Assembly: GCA_922989275.2 (NCBI GenBank)
Contig: OV277857.1
Span: 81,523,321-81,587,320, forward strand
Reading direction: 5' to 3'
DNA from: Gari tellinella
Lineage: Eukaryota; Mollusca; Bivalvia; Cardiida; Psammobiidae
DNA: 64,000 bases
Part shown: positions 45,666-57,008 of the stretch, one piece after another
Layout of the letters: each line of letters opens with the position of its first letter
How positions within the stretch are numbered: position 1 is the stretch's first letter
Position numbers and translations under genes: made by a program
Notes under the pieces: model-generated
The model's database searches: none
What the model was told of the DNA's origin: nothing
Seen by the model: the letters and a program-made list of their open reading frames with translations, nothing else

Positions 45666-45899
45666 CAGTAGAGTAGACGTTATTCCTCCCCGTTTGGGAC
45701 GCAAACGAAACGCAATAAGATGTAAAAGATTTTTTGGACAATTCTGAATATGTTTTAAAAATCTGAGTGGCCAACAGTTTTGAGCCTGATCAGGCGCCGG
45801 GTTTTTCGGCGTCTGATCTGGCTCAAAACTGTTTGGTATGCAAATAATTTATTTAAGTATAAATGCGTTTATTGGGAAAGAATAACGTGTTCTCTACTG
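45666..45899 (-). mobile_element. Family G MITE variant (CAGTAGAG ends)
   Basis: TA-flanked CAGTAGAGTAGACGTTATTC ... GAATAACGTGTTCTCTACTG. Core GAGCCTGATCAGGCGCCGGG|TTTTTCGGCGTCTGATCTGG. The partner in the other arm is 50624-50858. Confidence 0.8.
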
Positions 45900-46048
45900 T
45901 AGTTGCAGAGGCGTCTATTTGGATATGCATCATTTATCTGTGCACCCTAAGCGTATGTAAATTGAAAACTCGCCTTACAAAGTTCTCAAATATCTTCTCT
46001 ATAAAACTGAATGAAACCAGCTAATGGAGAGGGTGACAAGCGAGGCTA

Positions 46049-46235
46049 TAGTGGAGAAAACGTTATTCTTTCCCAGTAAACGCGTTTACGCTAAAACTTT
46101 TATTTCCAGTGCAAACAGTTTGGAGCCAGATCATACGCCATCATACGTCATTTTGTGCATTTTATTGTGTTGCGTTTGCGTTTTGTTTGCGTTTGGTTTG
46201 TGTTTAAACGGGAAAGAATAACGTTTTCTCCACTA
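46049..46235 (+). mobile_element. Family G MITE with deleted hairpin core
   Basis: TAGTGGAGAAAACGTTATTC ... GAATAACGTTTTCTCCACTA. The core is broken: after TTGGAGCCAGATCATACGCC the sequence jumps to ATCATACGTCATTTTGTGC in the right arm. The partner 50218-50475 has the full hairpin, so about 70 bp at the palindrome centre was lost here. Confidence 0.85.
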
Positions 46236-46449
46236 TAACATACAGTGTAGAACAAATTAGGAAATGTATGCAACGGTATAAAAATGCGGATGACTCTTCA
46301 TGTGTAGTGAACTATGAATATACTGTCCAAACGCAGCATTTCCGATATCAGTTTTGATCGTTTGAACTACGTGTAACGGCAGGACGAGTTGTTTTTCTAA
46401 AATGTTTCACATTTCAATGTGCGTTACTTCACATATACATCAACCCGAT

Positions 46450-46662
46450 TTAATCCTTATCCTACAGTAATGTCGTCTACTTTTTAATCATCGTCTACAA
46501 AACTTGTGAAATTCATGCTTTTTGTAATCTTATATAGAAGTATTGTAAACACGATTGTCAATCAGTTTGGATTCAGGTCAGATATCACATCACGCGGCGT
46601 CTGATCTGAATCCAAACTGTTTGAAAATTCCAGTCAAGTCGCGATGGACTGGATGAGAGTTA
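46450..46662 (+). mobile_element. Family A2 MITE (left copy at the inverted repeat centre)
   Basis: TTAATCCTTATCCTACAGTA with two TCGTCTAC motifs, core CAGTTTGGATTCAGGTCAGA ... GTCTGATCTGAATCCAAACTG, then AAGTCGCGATGGACTGG. Intact A2 elements end GGGTTAA a few bases further; here the sequence runs into the third arm copy instead. Confidence 0.75.
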
Positions 46663-46663
46663 C

Positions 46664-49600
46664 AAATAAATTAACATTAGTTAGGTTTCATTGGGAACAA
46701 TAACAGGTTATTGGGTATCCTTTGGGTTATGGGTACCTCGGCGAGTGTATTTCATGTATATACAGTTGTCCTTAACAAATAAGGAACTATAATAGTAACG
46801 TATACAATAAACCATTTTGCTGAGTCCGAAAGGGTTCACCTTCCATAGTATTCGATTGACATACATAATATATAACAAGTTAAAATGCTTTTAGCTGAAG
46901 AGGAACTAGTTACGGACTAGGGGAGATAACCCTTAACTTTTCACATGACAGATAACGATAGCAGCTATCAGGAGCTGGGACCCGTTTTACGAAACGTCGT
47001 AAGTCATATTCTAAACTTCCCAATTATTATTTATTTCTCCACCTAATCCTTTCTTGTAACACCTCTTTGGAATCGCCTTGAAAAGACAATTTCAACGAAA
47101 TGTCACAAGACAGGATCAGATGGAGAAACCAGATACTAGATCTAGATGTATTTCAAAGTTTTGACTTACGACCGTTTTTATCGTACGACGTTTAAAAGGC
47201 GGTCCCCTTCTCTACATTAATTAACAAACACATATAATATGAAATTAAAGATTTTTACGTAGATTAGATAGCTGGTGTCTTCTTTTAAATGTATTACATA
47301 ATGGACATAATACATAATATTCAAGTTTATGCAAATATTAATAAAAAAAAGTCGACACGGTTTGTTTTTTCAAAACATCATTGATCTTTTGGACCAAAGG
47401 AGCCTCGATTTAAAACCTTTAGCGGGAGACATGAACGAAGTATATGTATTATATAGAAAACACCGTTACAAAACCAACACAAGCATTAAAAAGACATACG
47501 CCAATCAAATTACTCACAAAACTCATCTCTCAATACAGTATTGCAGATATTTAGAGAGGTATTAACCAAAACAAATGTCAATTTATACATGGAAAAGAAC
47601 ACCCGGAGCGAATTTTGTAGGATAGAGTTTTTGTTAATAGAACAAAAAGTTGTTTCCCTTACATTTGATAGGACATTAGACCAGCATGTATCAAACATAC
47701 AGCTCATCAAGTAATATCAATCAAAATTTTAATAATTCTTAAACATGGTCAAGGATTTTGGGATTCAATAATATGTACTTAAAAGATTCACATGTCATGC
47801 AGATAATCACAAGACACTCGACTTATGTTTAGAAAAATATAAAAATGGTCCAGCCAAAACTCATTATGTTAAAGAACTCTATAGATAGGCGACTAGTTAA
47901 TGCATAATCAAATTAATACAGAAGGCTCACAACTGACCTTTGTGTATTACTTTTGTCCTGAACCCTATAGGCGAGGAGTACACTCGTCATTTACAATGTA
48001 CCAGTTAATGGTAAACTTGTTATGCGAAAGCATTGTAGAACCACATCATAGAAATTCTATTACAAAAAAATGGACTCGACTGAATGAGAAATTGGAATTG
48101 TTTGTATTATAAGTGTTGAAATTGAAAGGGTTAAACAGCCACCTGTATCTTCTTTTGTGTAATAGCTATACACAGGTTTCGAAAGCGGCCATCAGAAAAG
48201 GAGTGGGTTTATTCTCAACAATATACGAAACTAAGGTGGCTATTCGTCAATGCATTAGAATAGCAATTTACAGAAAGCTTTCATATGCGTTTTCTGCTTG
48301 CGTTAAAAAGTCACTCGTCTTTAACGCCTTCGGAGCCACAGGGCACAGGCATTACTTTTATTTAACAGCGCAGTCCAGATCGATGTCATCTAACATGTGA
48401 TCTTGAACGGCTAACTTTTCCTATACAGTTTTCAAGCTACAACCTTATAATGTGGCAGTGTGTTTGCACATACAGATCTACCATAGATGTGCATGTGCAC
48501 AGGATTTTGATTTGCTTTAATTTTTCACAAAATTACAGCAAGCCGGGGGGGGGGGGGGGGGGGGGGGAGGGGGTGAAGGTGAAGGTGGTCATCATATGTG
48601 TCTTAAAGACAAAGCTATTCAAGGCTCTAGTTTTAAATTCCACTTGGTAGACTAGTTTTGTTTCTCATGTGTAAGAATAAATTCGCGGGTTTCCAAAAAT
48701 CCGAAGAGCCGCCCACCGAAATAGAGCCCTTTTATTGGCAGACAAACTGGCGCGATATGTAAATTTTGTTGAACGGTATAGCGAAAACTAGGGTGAACGA
48801 TAACTGCCATACACCGTCCAACGCGCCATATTCGAGGCAACGGTAAATCAGTTATAGTTCATTTGTTTGAAAATTATGCAACATAACCTGTTCGCTCCCT
48901 ACGGTCGCTCCAGGTTATATTGCATAATTTTCAAACAAATGAACTATAACTAATACATATATATTAAACAAGAAATAGAAATGAAAATATTATGTATCTA
49001 GAGGGAAGCACAATTCACTTATAAATACTACTCATCGGTTGACTAATCGGTTGACTCAATAATTGAAAGATCATTGAAATAGAACATGACATTCGATCTA
49101 CAGTCGAACCTCCATATTTCGAACTCGCTTAACTCGAAATATCCGATATTTCGAAACATTTCCCTTATTTCAAGCTCGGTTTAGACGAACATATCCGTGT
49201 TCCAAAGTTAAAACGTGTGTGTGTTTAAGTTTTAACCTATCAAATCTGGTCCATTTCTCACTATAGTGGGTCGACATTGTAGGACACGTTTACTCATTAC
49301 AAGTATACTGTGTGTAAAAGACGCATATTATTTCCATATCAAACAGTTAGAGTATCTGACACTAAGGTTCAATGAGTTAAGTCTGTCAGTGATAAACTCT
49401 GAGTGTTTACTGACTTTGAATGTCATGAAACTAATCGTCCAGTAGCAGAAAAACAGCCTTTACATTTTGTGCAAATAAGATTGATATATACGTAGCTTGT
49501 CAATAGAATATTTTATCATCATTTGAATTTTAACTCCAGGGCTGCCATAAGTTGACATGATAAATCCTAAGATTTCCAAAGTTGCATTTTTCAAGTGCGA

Positions 49601-49790
49601 CTTTACGAATCGTACCTTTACCCCATAGCCTGTTTCTTGTTTTATTGACAAGCGACTTCTTAAAGCAGGCTGTAAGTAAAGCAGAATGTGCCTTAAGGCA
49701 CATTCTGCTTTACTTTCAGCCTTCTTTAAGCTACCATATACTGGAAAAAAATCCGGAAATTTAGGAAAAATGCGGGAAAATGGCAGCCCT
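46664..49790 (+). repeat. Third, direct partial copy of the palindrome arm and loop
   Basis: Equivalent to 30696-32605 joined to 37199-38392. It begins inside the 5' pLTR (ATTAACATTAGTTAGG) and ends CAGCCCT at the base where the giant palindrome turns. It carries a family B MITE (46977-47207), the 101-bp hairpin (48850-48951), the family C hairpin (49658-49736) and a G tract of 23 (48545-48567). The 4.6-kb transposon site is empty (CATCATATGTGTC at 48590). Flanks are GTTAC on the left and GTAAC on the right. Confidence 0.9.
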
Positions 49791-50217
49791 GTAACTCTCA
49801 TCCAGTCCATCGCGACTTGACTGGAATTTTCAAACAGTTTGGATTCAGATCAGACGCCGCGTGATGTGATATCTGACCTGAATCCAAACTGATTGACAAT
49901 CGTGTTTACATTTCTTCTATATAAGATTACAAAAAACATTAATTTCACAAGTTTTGTAGACGATGATTAAAAAGTAGACGACATTACTGTAGGATAAGGA
50001 TTAAATCGGGTTGATGTATATGTGAAGTAACGCACATTGAAATGTGAAACATTTTAGAAAAAACTCATCCTTCCGTTACACGTAGTTCAAACGATTAAAA
50101 CTGATATCGGAAATGCTGCGTTTGGACAGTATATTCATAGTTCACTACACATGAAGAGTCATCCGCGTTTTTTATACCGTTGCATACATTTCCTAATTTG
50201 TTCTACACTGTATGTTA

Positions 50218-50475
50218 TAGTGGAGAAAACGTTATACTTTCCCGTTTAAACACACACAAAACGCAAACAAAACGCAAACGCAACACAATAAAATGCACAA
50301 AATGACAATTTTCTGACAATTCTGACTTTTCATTTCTATCTGAGTGGCAAACAGTTTGGAGCCTGATTAGACGCCGGGTTACCCGGCGTATGATCTGGCT
50401 CCAAACTGTTTGCACTGGAAATAAAAGTTTTAGCGTAAACGCGTTTACTGGGAAAGAATAACGTTTTCTCCACTA
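50218..50475 (-). mobile_element. Family G MITE, full-length partner
   Basis: TAGTGGAGAAAACGTTATAC ... GAATAACGTTTTCTCCACTA, 258 bp, with intact core CTGATTAGACGCCGGG|TTACCCGGCGTATGATCTGG. Mirror of the deleted copy at 46049-46235. Confidence 0.85.
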
Positions 50476-50623
50476 TAGCCTCGCTTGTCACCCTCTCCAT
50501 TAGCTGGTTTCATTCAGTTTTATAGAGAATATATTTGAGAACTTTGTAAGGCGAGTTTTCAATTTACATACGCTTAGGGTGCACAGATAAATGATGCATA
50601 TCCAAATAGACGACTCTGCAACT

Positions 50624-50858
50624 ACAGTAGAGAACACGTTATTCTTTCCCAATAAACGCATTTATACTTAAATAAATTATTTGCATATCAAACAGTTTTG
50701 AGCCAGATCAGACGCCGAAAAACCCGGCGCCTGATCAGGCTCAAAACTGTTTGCCACTCAGATTTTTAAAACATATTCAGAATTGTCCAAAAAATCTTTT
50801 ACATCTTATTGCGTTTCGTTTGCGTCCCAAACGGAGAGGAATAACGTCTACTCTACAG
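50624..50858 (+). mobile_element. Family G MITE variant, mirror copy
   Basis: CAGTAGAGAACACGTTATTC ... AATAACGTCTACTCTACAG. Core CCAGATCAGACGCCGAAAAA|CCCGGCGCCTGATCAGG. The terminal CTACAG lost the exact inverse match. Confidence 0.78.
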
Positions 50859-51261
50859 TATGCTTTTGAGTCCTTTGAAATACCAAGTTTCGGCTATTTA
50901 CCCTTCGCCTGACACTATACCGTCTGCTTTACATTTATCGTCTGCACTATTTTCTAAATATTTAAATCTAATATCAGTTAAAGCATGAGAACCTGAACAC
51001 AAAGGCGTCTGATCTGGATCCAAACTGTTTGTTAATTTTGGATTGGCAGACACAATTTGAATTTTCGATTAGCAGATGATATTTTGAATAAACTTGCTGG
51101 TGAACATAATCTGTGGTTAGCTCCAGGTTAATGAGCAGGTGGATTTATGCATGTTCTAATCAAATATATGTATAGTTTTCAAATCATTTGTTATTCTTGT
51201 CCATCTTTTATCAGTCAAATGCCAAAACATCCTTTTGAGGAACTAGAGCAGATGGCTTTTT

Positions 51262-51507
51262 AACCCTTTCACAGCCAACGTTTTCGTCAGATTTTTACCC
51301 CCTTCACCGTTTCATTGTCGTCTGCTTCAATAATGTCGTTTGCAAGATCGTTTTAAAGTAAGTTTCAATGTTGAATAACTCAAAACATATCGATACGAGT
51401 GTCAAACAGTTTGGATCCTGATCAGACGCCGCGTAACGCGGCGTCTGATCAGGGTCCAAACTATTTGAAAACGCACTTTTAAGCGTCATTGAGAGTGAAA
51501 GGGTAAA
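51262..51507 (-). mobile_element. Family A MITE, mirror copy
   Basis: TTAACCCTTTCACAGCCAACG ... CATTGAGAGTGAAAGGGTAAA. Core GGATCCTGATCAGACGCCGC|GTAACGCGGCGTC..., with two substitutions on the right (CAGGGTCC, ACTATTTG). Confidence 0.83.
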
Positions 51508-51626
51508 CAAGCAGCATCATGACAGTGAAAAGCTTAATACTGCTCACATTTGTGTATAGCTAGACGCAATGCGACAAAATATGTATTAATAAGCCCTGCT
51601 TGATGTCTAGGGTATTAGATACCCGG

Positions 51627-52300
51627 AGAATACGGCAAAGTTGACACCAGAATGGTAAGTCTCTAGTAAGGTTTTACCTTTAGCTCGCTAGTTTTGTCTG
51701 CAGTATTTATCGTCTGCTACAGTTATGATATGCATTTGTTCTAAATTATTCCTTTACGACATAGAGTCAGATCGTCAAATAGTTTGGTTCCAGGTTTTTA
51801 CACTCATTCATGTTCATTCATGTAATAGTTATAGGCTATAATTCTGTAGTCATGTAGAGCAAATTCGGATAATATCGACACATTAAGCAACTTTAGTAGA
51901 TACATGTAGTCTTTTATAATTCGAATTATGAATTATCATTTACTAATTGTATGTGTTACATGTATTTGATTTGTATTTATTGTTTGTACATGAATGAAGG
52001 TTAAATAAACAAATAACGAATATTACCATAAAGCCTAACTCACTCAAATTACTATTTACAATCATATCGATTTTAGGAGCGAGTGTAGCATTATAATTAA
52101 CGTTTTTCAATTAGCGTTTTAAACATAAACTTGGGGAATCTTGAATTCAATTAAATATAGGTGACTACTTACTTCATGACAAAAATAAAGCAGTAATCTC
52201 CTAAAGGAGCTTTATACTTAACCATGTATCCCACACGTGACTGCTTTTTGGGCACGTATTGTTTTGCTCCTTGAGTCCGCCTGTCTGTCTGTCAGTCTTT
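51627..52300 (+). repeat. Direct repeat DR2
   Basis: Copy of 44361-45014, starting AGAATACGGCAAAGTTGACA and ending CTGTCTGTCAGTCTTT. Separated from the second inverted repeat by 118 bp of sequence not seen elsewhere (51509-51626). Beyond it the sequence continues GGTTTCCGGACAATAAC, whereas DR1 continues into the family A element. Confidence 0.9.
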
Positions 52301-52512
52301 GGTTTCCGGACAATAACTTTTGTTCTCATAAGGCGATCATGCCCACAGTTATACACATCTTGCTCAGGATTCATTTAAGAACTATTATTACAGGACTGTG
52401 AAACGTGATGTGATGTCAGAGGTTTGAATCCCGTCGAATGCAAAACTTCTTTTGCTATTTTATCACGTTTGTTTGTTGTTTTATTATCATGTTTAGTTCA
52501 ACCTTTTGGACA

Positions 52513-52752
52513 GGGGCCCGTTTTACTAAACAACTTACGCAAATTATTTGCGTAAGTCAAAATTTTAAATTTTAATTTATATTTTTTATTATCACTTGCT
52601 ACAAACAGAAATAGCCACATCAGAGGACGCCGTTTTAGCGCGTCCTGTGATCTGGCTATTTGCTGCTGCAAACGTTTATGATCGAAAAATAAGAGTAAAA
52701 CGATTTTGACTTACGCAAAAATTTTGCGTAAGTAGTTTAGTAAAACGGGCCC
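52513..52752 (+). mobile_element. Family B-like MITE with different core
   Basis: GGGGCCCGTTTTACTAAACAA ... TTTAGTAAAACGGGCCC with inner inverse pair ACTTACGCAAATTATTTGCG / CGCAAAAATTTTGCGTAAG. The core is AATAGCCACATCAGAGGACG ... CGTCCTGTGATCTGGCTATT. Only the outermost GGGCCCGTTT resembles family B, so this is a related but distinct family. Confidence 0.75.
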
Positions 52753-53328
52753 GAGGTCGAGCTATTGTCGTTACCTTGTTGCCTAAGTCGTTTTGGGGGG
52801 AGGTTTTAGGTAAGTTTTGCCAGACAACATTTCTCAATAACTATCTTAGGTATATAACTGTTTGAAGTTTGGAACTATTGTTTAGTATTCTGAGCAATTT
52901 GCATGAGGTAATTCATTCATTTTAAAAGGTATGGTGTACCTTAAATTAAATAATTTGATGAGCTTATGACACTGTTCACGACACTCTGTTCAGAGCATGC
53001 ATAATGGCGCTCTAAAAGACACCTGGAGCCAGCTATATCGAGTATGAAATTCAAAACGACGGACGACGACAGACTCGGAGCGACAACAATAACTTAGTGC
53101 CATGTGAGTTAAAAAGCCGTAAAACCTGGTTTATAATTATGATACATGTACTCACTGTTAAACAACAGCTTATACACTATCCCCTGAACTTGTGCATTTG
53201 TGATAACTATTCCAAATAGTTGGGTTCCAGATGAGTATCTCAGCGTGTCATCTGAATCAAAACTGTTTGTTATTCTAATGATAACGAAATAACGAACTTT
53301 TATTTATATTATAGTTTAGGCCAGTTCT
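52753..53328. other. No gene; one eroded hairpin
   Basis: About 53218-53272 holds an eroded GATC-type hairpin (TTGGGTTCCAGATGAG ... TCATCTGAATCAAAACTG). Otherwise unrecognised. Confidence 0.5.
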
Positions 53329-53527
53329 GGGGCCCGTTTCATAAAACTTCGTACGACAAAATACATTTGATTTCTGTCTTGTGACATCTCTTTGGAATCG
53401 TCTTGAAAAGACGATTCCAAAGAGATGTCACAAGACAGGATTAGATGGAGAAATAAATAATAATTCAGATTTTTATAATCTGACTTACGACAACATTTGT
53501 CGTACGAAGTTTGATGAAACGGGTCCC
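53329..53527 (+). mobile_element. Family B MITE
   Basis: GGGGCCCGTTTCATAAAAC ... GTTTGATGAAACGGGTCCC, flanked CTGG on both sides. Shortened in the left arm to 199 bp. The hairpin GGAATCGTCTTGAAAAGACG is intact. Confidence 0.82.
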
Positions 53528-54198
53528 TGGTCCATAAACAACATGACAAATATAATATTACAGTTAACAGCGACAGGAAAGAGGATATTAATATAATTAG
53601 GATATAATTAGACCTTATATTAATACAATATAAGCATTGCTATAGAGTGTCACTTCGATGAATTTGTAAGGGAAAAAGTAGGTAAATAAAAGTCCACTAC
53701 TCTTGGAAATGTTGCATACGACAATTACTAAGCACGCAGAAGGTAAACTCCTTTACTGGCGTTCCTCTACAAAACCTATCGTCTGTAATTGTAGAGTTGA
53801 TTCTCATTTCATTTAGGTCATGTACGATTTGGATCCAGTTGAGACCCCAAACAAAGTTTAACCTGCTTTTCATTTGAATCTATACTTATGAGTTGCAACG
53901 CGTACCATAAATTAGCATATTTGTGCTGCAGATCAATAGTTGTTTAAGACTTATTTCCATCAAACCTTTCACTCCCATAACGACTGAGATACCTGTCTTA
54001 CACAGTCGCTGCTATATTATCGTCCGCTTATATATTTCCTCTAATTATAATGTAAAAACATGGAATGTTGTGCCTTTTTTATTTTGGAAACATTTATATC
54101 AGTGTCAAACAGTTTGGATCCTGATCAGATCCCGCTTTACACTGCGTCTGATCAGGATTTAAACTGTTTGCAATTGTCAATATTGCCGACATTGGCCA
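53528..54198. other. Unrecognised DNA and a degenerate family A element
   Basis: 53528-53950 shows nothing. From about 53958 to 54190 a family A-like element can be traced (AAACCTTTCACTCCCATAACG, CGTCCGCTTATA, core GGATCCTGATCAGATCCCGC ... GCGTCTGATCAGGATTTAAAC). Confidence 0.55.
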
Positions 54199-54411
54199 TT
54201 AACCCTTATCCTGCGGTAACATCGTCTGCTTCGAAATTGTCGTCTGCAAAAACATCTGAATCTAGATTCATACATTTTTTAAGTGAAGAAACCTTAAGAC
54301 GAGTGCCAAACAGTTTGGATCCAGATCAGACGCCGCGTAACGCGGCGTCTGATCTGGATCCAAACTGTTTGAAAAAATCAGTAAAGTCGCGACCAGCAGG
54401 CAAAGGGTTAA
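54199..54411 (+). mobile_element. Family A2 MITE, best copy
   Basis: TTAACCCTTATCCTGCGG ... CAGCAGGCAAAGGGTTAA, 213 bp, with a perfect core palindrome GGATCCAGATCAGACGCCGC|GTAACGCGGCG.... The paired TCGTCTGC motifs near the left end are typical of A and A2. Confidence 0.85.
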
Positions 54412-55186
54412 ATAAAGCTATAACTAGAACCTTCAAGCTTGAGAAGTTTATCGGTGACAGAAATTAATTATTGGCAACTTGTTCAGCGGGTATCTCGCTA
54501 CATATTCAAGCATATATAAATCAGATTTAACAGGTCTTATCATTTCTTAAAGTTACGTGACATGCATATACATGTACAGAAAAAACATGCATTAAGCGGC
54601 CACTTAAAACATGATTTATTGACAAATTTGCCCAAAGGTAACATTTTAAAGTAGCACAAAAGTAATGCAGCAAGCTCCGAAATGAACTTTCAGCTTTACT
54701 TTTGCCCTACGTTAAGCTATAACTTGTTTTTGGAGATCCCCATTCCTTACAGTAGAGTGGTTGCTTTAACACATGTTTTACTGTATTTACAAACCAAATT
54801 AAATCAATATGTTTGCTTAACAACTTTATCGAAAATACAAATATCCATTCAGTAAAGTTTGAGTTTATAGACATCCAGGCTCCATGGGTCGATCAAAATT
54901 TTGAGCACGATGTCAAACTCAATTTCAAACACTTTAGAACCGCGGGACCTAATTTGAAAATGGTCAAAAATCCATTCTTTACACTATTATTAGCGATATC
55001 ATTGATACACATATTTTGCCTGTATTGATGGTCCTTCTATGAGCAGTGTTGCTCGTGTTGACCCGATTTCATATGTTGAACTAAAACTCAGCGTGGTGAT
55101 GGCTCTAGTAATATGCATTTATATTAAATTTAAAGTCTTTGAATTTCCAAGATGTGTTAAGGGCACTCTAAAAATAATTTACACTT
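54412..55186. other. No gene; family C-like hairpin
   Basis: 54650-54715 is an imperfect hairpin (AAAAGTAATGCAGCAAGCTCC ... GAACTTTCAGCTTTACTTTTG). Short open frames are not supported by any family. Confidence 0.5.
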
Positions 55187-56740
55187 TCAGCTGATACTGC
55201 TACTTCTGGTAAACTGTTCCACTGATTTGACTATTCTGGACGATAATCTATGTGCACTGAATCTGGAGTTATCTCTTGGTTTGATGAGCTTCATACTAAG
55301 ACCTCTAGTTGAACTTGATTCTACTAGTTTATTATTTAGAATGTTGGCAATACCGTACTTGTTCATTATCTTAAACAGTTGAACCATATCTGCTCGATCC
55401 CTACGATACTCTAAAGTTGGAAGTCCCAAGATGTTCAGTCTTTCCTTTGTATGAGAGGTCCTTTATCCAGGTAACAAGTCGGATAGCCCTCCGTTATACA
55501 TTCTCAATTGCTGTTATGTCTTTATTTCAAATTAGGTGTCCATATAACACTGGCATATTCTAAATGCGGTCGAATAAGGCTCTTGTATAACGGTATAAAG
55601 CAGTTAAAAGAGTTCTTTATCATTCAGAGGATCTGATTTGCTTCTGTTGGATATGAATATTAAATTTAAGTTCTTGGTCAAAATTTACACCAATGTCTTT
55701 CTTATTTGAAACAGAATCTATGTTTTGTTGACCATTTTCATTTTTTATATAGTATGTAAAATGTTGGTATTACCCAAATGTGTGTACAGGCATTTGGAAG
55801 TGTTAAATCGTAGTTGCCATTTCTCGGATATCTTCACTGTTATTTACTTCTTTATAATTTTTTGTATCGTCAGCAAGAAACTTTGATATATTGTTTATCA
55901 TGTCAGGAAGGTCGTTTGTGTGAACTAAAAATAGTATCGGGCCTATCACACTGCCTTGAAGAATTCCACTTAGTACATCTTGTCAACTGGACTTGGAGTT
56001 ACCCAATATTACTTGTTGTTTACGGTCTTTTAAAAATTTGTTAATCCACATTAGAATATTTCCTTCTATACCATAGGCTTTCAATTTCATTAAGACTCTT
56101 TGATGCGGAACTGTGTCGAACGCATTGGCAAAATCAAGGTATATGCAATCTATGCTGCCTCCTTGATCAATTATATTTGACCAATATTTAATTACTTCTA
56201 TGAAATGAGTGACACATGATCTTTGTGAACGAGGTCCATGCTGGTTTGGACAAAATAGATTATTACTGTCCATATGTTTCATAATACTGTCTTTGATAAT
56301 AGATTCAAGAACATTACACAAAACAGCAGTTAGACTGACAGGTCTATAGTAAGAGCTGAGTTTTTATTCTCTTTTTTAAATATAGGTGAAACTTGGGCTA
56401 ATTTCCATACATCTGGTAATGACCCTTCTTGAATAGATTTGTTGAACAGAACAGATATGGGTGAAGACAGTTTTTCGCAGCATTCTTTCAGCAATCTTGG
56501 ATGAATAACATCTAAACCTGGAATATTTGTAGGGTTAAACGCCTGAAGTTTCTTCCTGACCTGGTCCTCCGTAACGGCAATATCTAGCAGGGGTTCCCTG
56601 TATAACATATTTTTGAAGGCTGGAATATCTGATAACTCCGCACCAGTAACACCACTTGCGAAGAAACAGTTCAGAGTTTCACACTTCTTAGCTTTATTGT
56701 CTATAAGATTAGATCTACCATAGTACCGTAAATTCAGTTG
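55187..56740 (-). pseudogene. Non-LTR retrotransposon reverse transcriptase, CR1/Jockey-type, decayed
   Basis: Minus strand from 56740: ETLNCFFASGVTGAEL, then LQAFNPTNIPGLDVIHPRLL and PISVLFNKSIQEGSLPDVWK (56330-56608). A frame change leads to ESIIKDSIMKHMDSNNLF and IYLDFANAFDTVPHQRVLMK (55983-56321, motif A with F-A-N-A-F-D). After another frame change come VLSGILQGSVIGPILFLVHT and FLADDTK (motif C ADD), and finally the thumb segment MGLPTLEYRRDRADMVQLFK (55187-55429). The order is that of CR1/Jockey-group RTs. The endonuclease domain is missing, and it begins exactly where a family A MITE ends. Several frameshifts and stops make it inactive. Confidence 0.85.
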
Positions 56741-56992
56741 TTAAACCCTTTCATGATAAAATTATTCGGGAGAATTTTACCCCTTCGTCATTTTATTGTC
56801 GTCTGCTTCAGTAATGTTGTCTGCAATACTCGTTTCAAAGTTATATTTAAGGTTGTATGACTAAATAAATATCGATAAAAGTGTATTTTAACATTTTGGG
56901 TCCTGATCAGATGCCGGGTTACGCGCGGTCTGATCAGTACCAAAACTGCCTGCAAACGCGCTTTAAGGCATCATTGAGAGTTAAAGAGTTAA
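56741..56992 (-). mobile_element. Family A MITE
   Basis: TTAAACCCTTTCATGATAAA ... CATTGAGAGTTAAAGAGTTAA, 252 bp in reverse orientation (TTGTCGTCTGCTTCAGTAATG in the left part). Core GGTCCTGATCAGATGCCGGG|TTACGCGCGGTCTGATCAG. It abuts the 5' edge of the LINE fragment. Confidence 0.8.
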
Positions 56993-57008
56993 TCCCAATG
57001 CTACCATA

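Larger units (their letters stand above)
45016..46663 (+). repeat. Left arm of second inverted repeat
   Basis: The inverse of 49791-51508. Contains, in order, a family A MITE (45017-45265), an eroded GATC hairpin half (about 45495), two family G MITEs (45666-45899 and 46049-46235) and a family A2 element (46450-46662). It ends GGATGAGAGTTAC. Divergence from the other arm is greater than between the giant palindrome arms. Confidence 0.9.
49791..51508 (-). repeat. Right arm of second inverted repeat
   Basis: Begins GTAACTCTCATCCAGTCC and ends GAGAGTGAAAGGGTAAAC. Holds the mirror set: A2 (49793-50010), family G (50218-50475), family G (50624-50858), GATC hairpin half (about 51005) and family A (51262-51507). 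1718 bp against 1648 bp for the left arm; most of the difference is the deleted hairpin at 46049-46235. Confidence 0.9.

Noticed and set aside
52415..52440. B-box-like GGTTTGAATCCC string
   Set aside because: No A box or cloverleaf upstream; chance or a very old SINE fragment.
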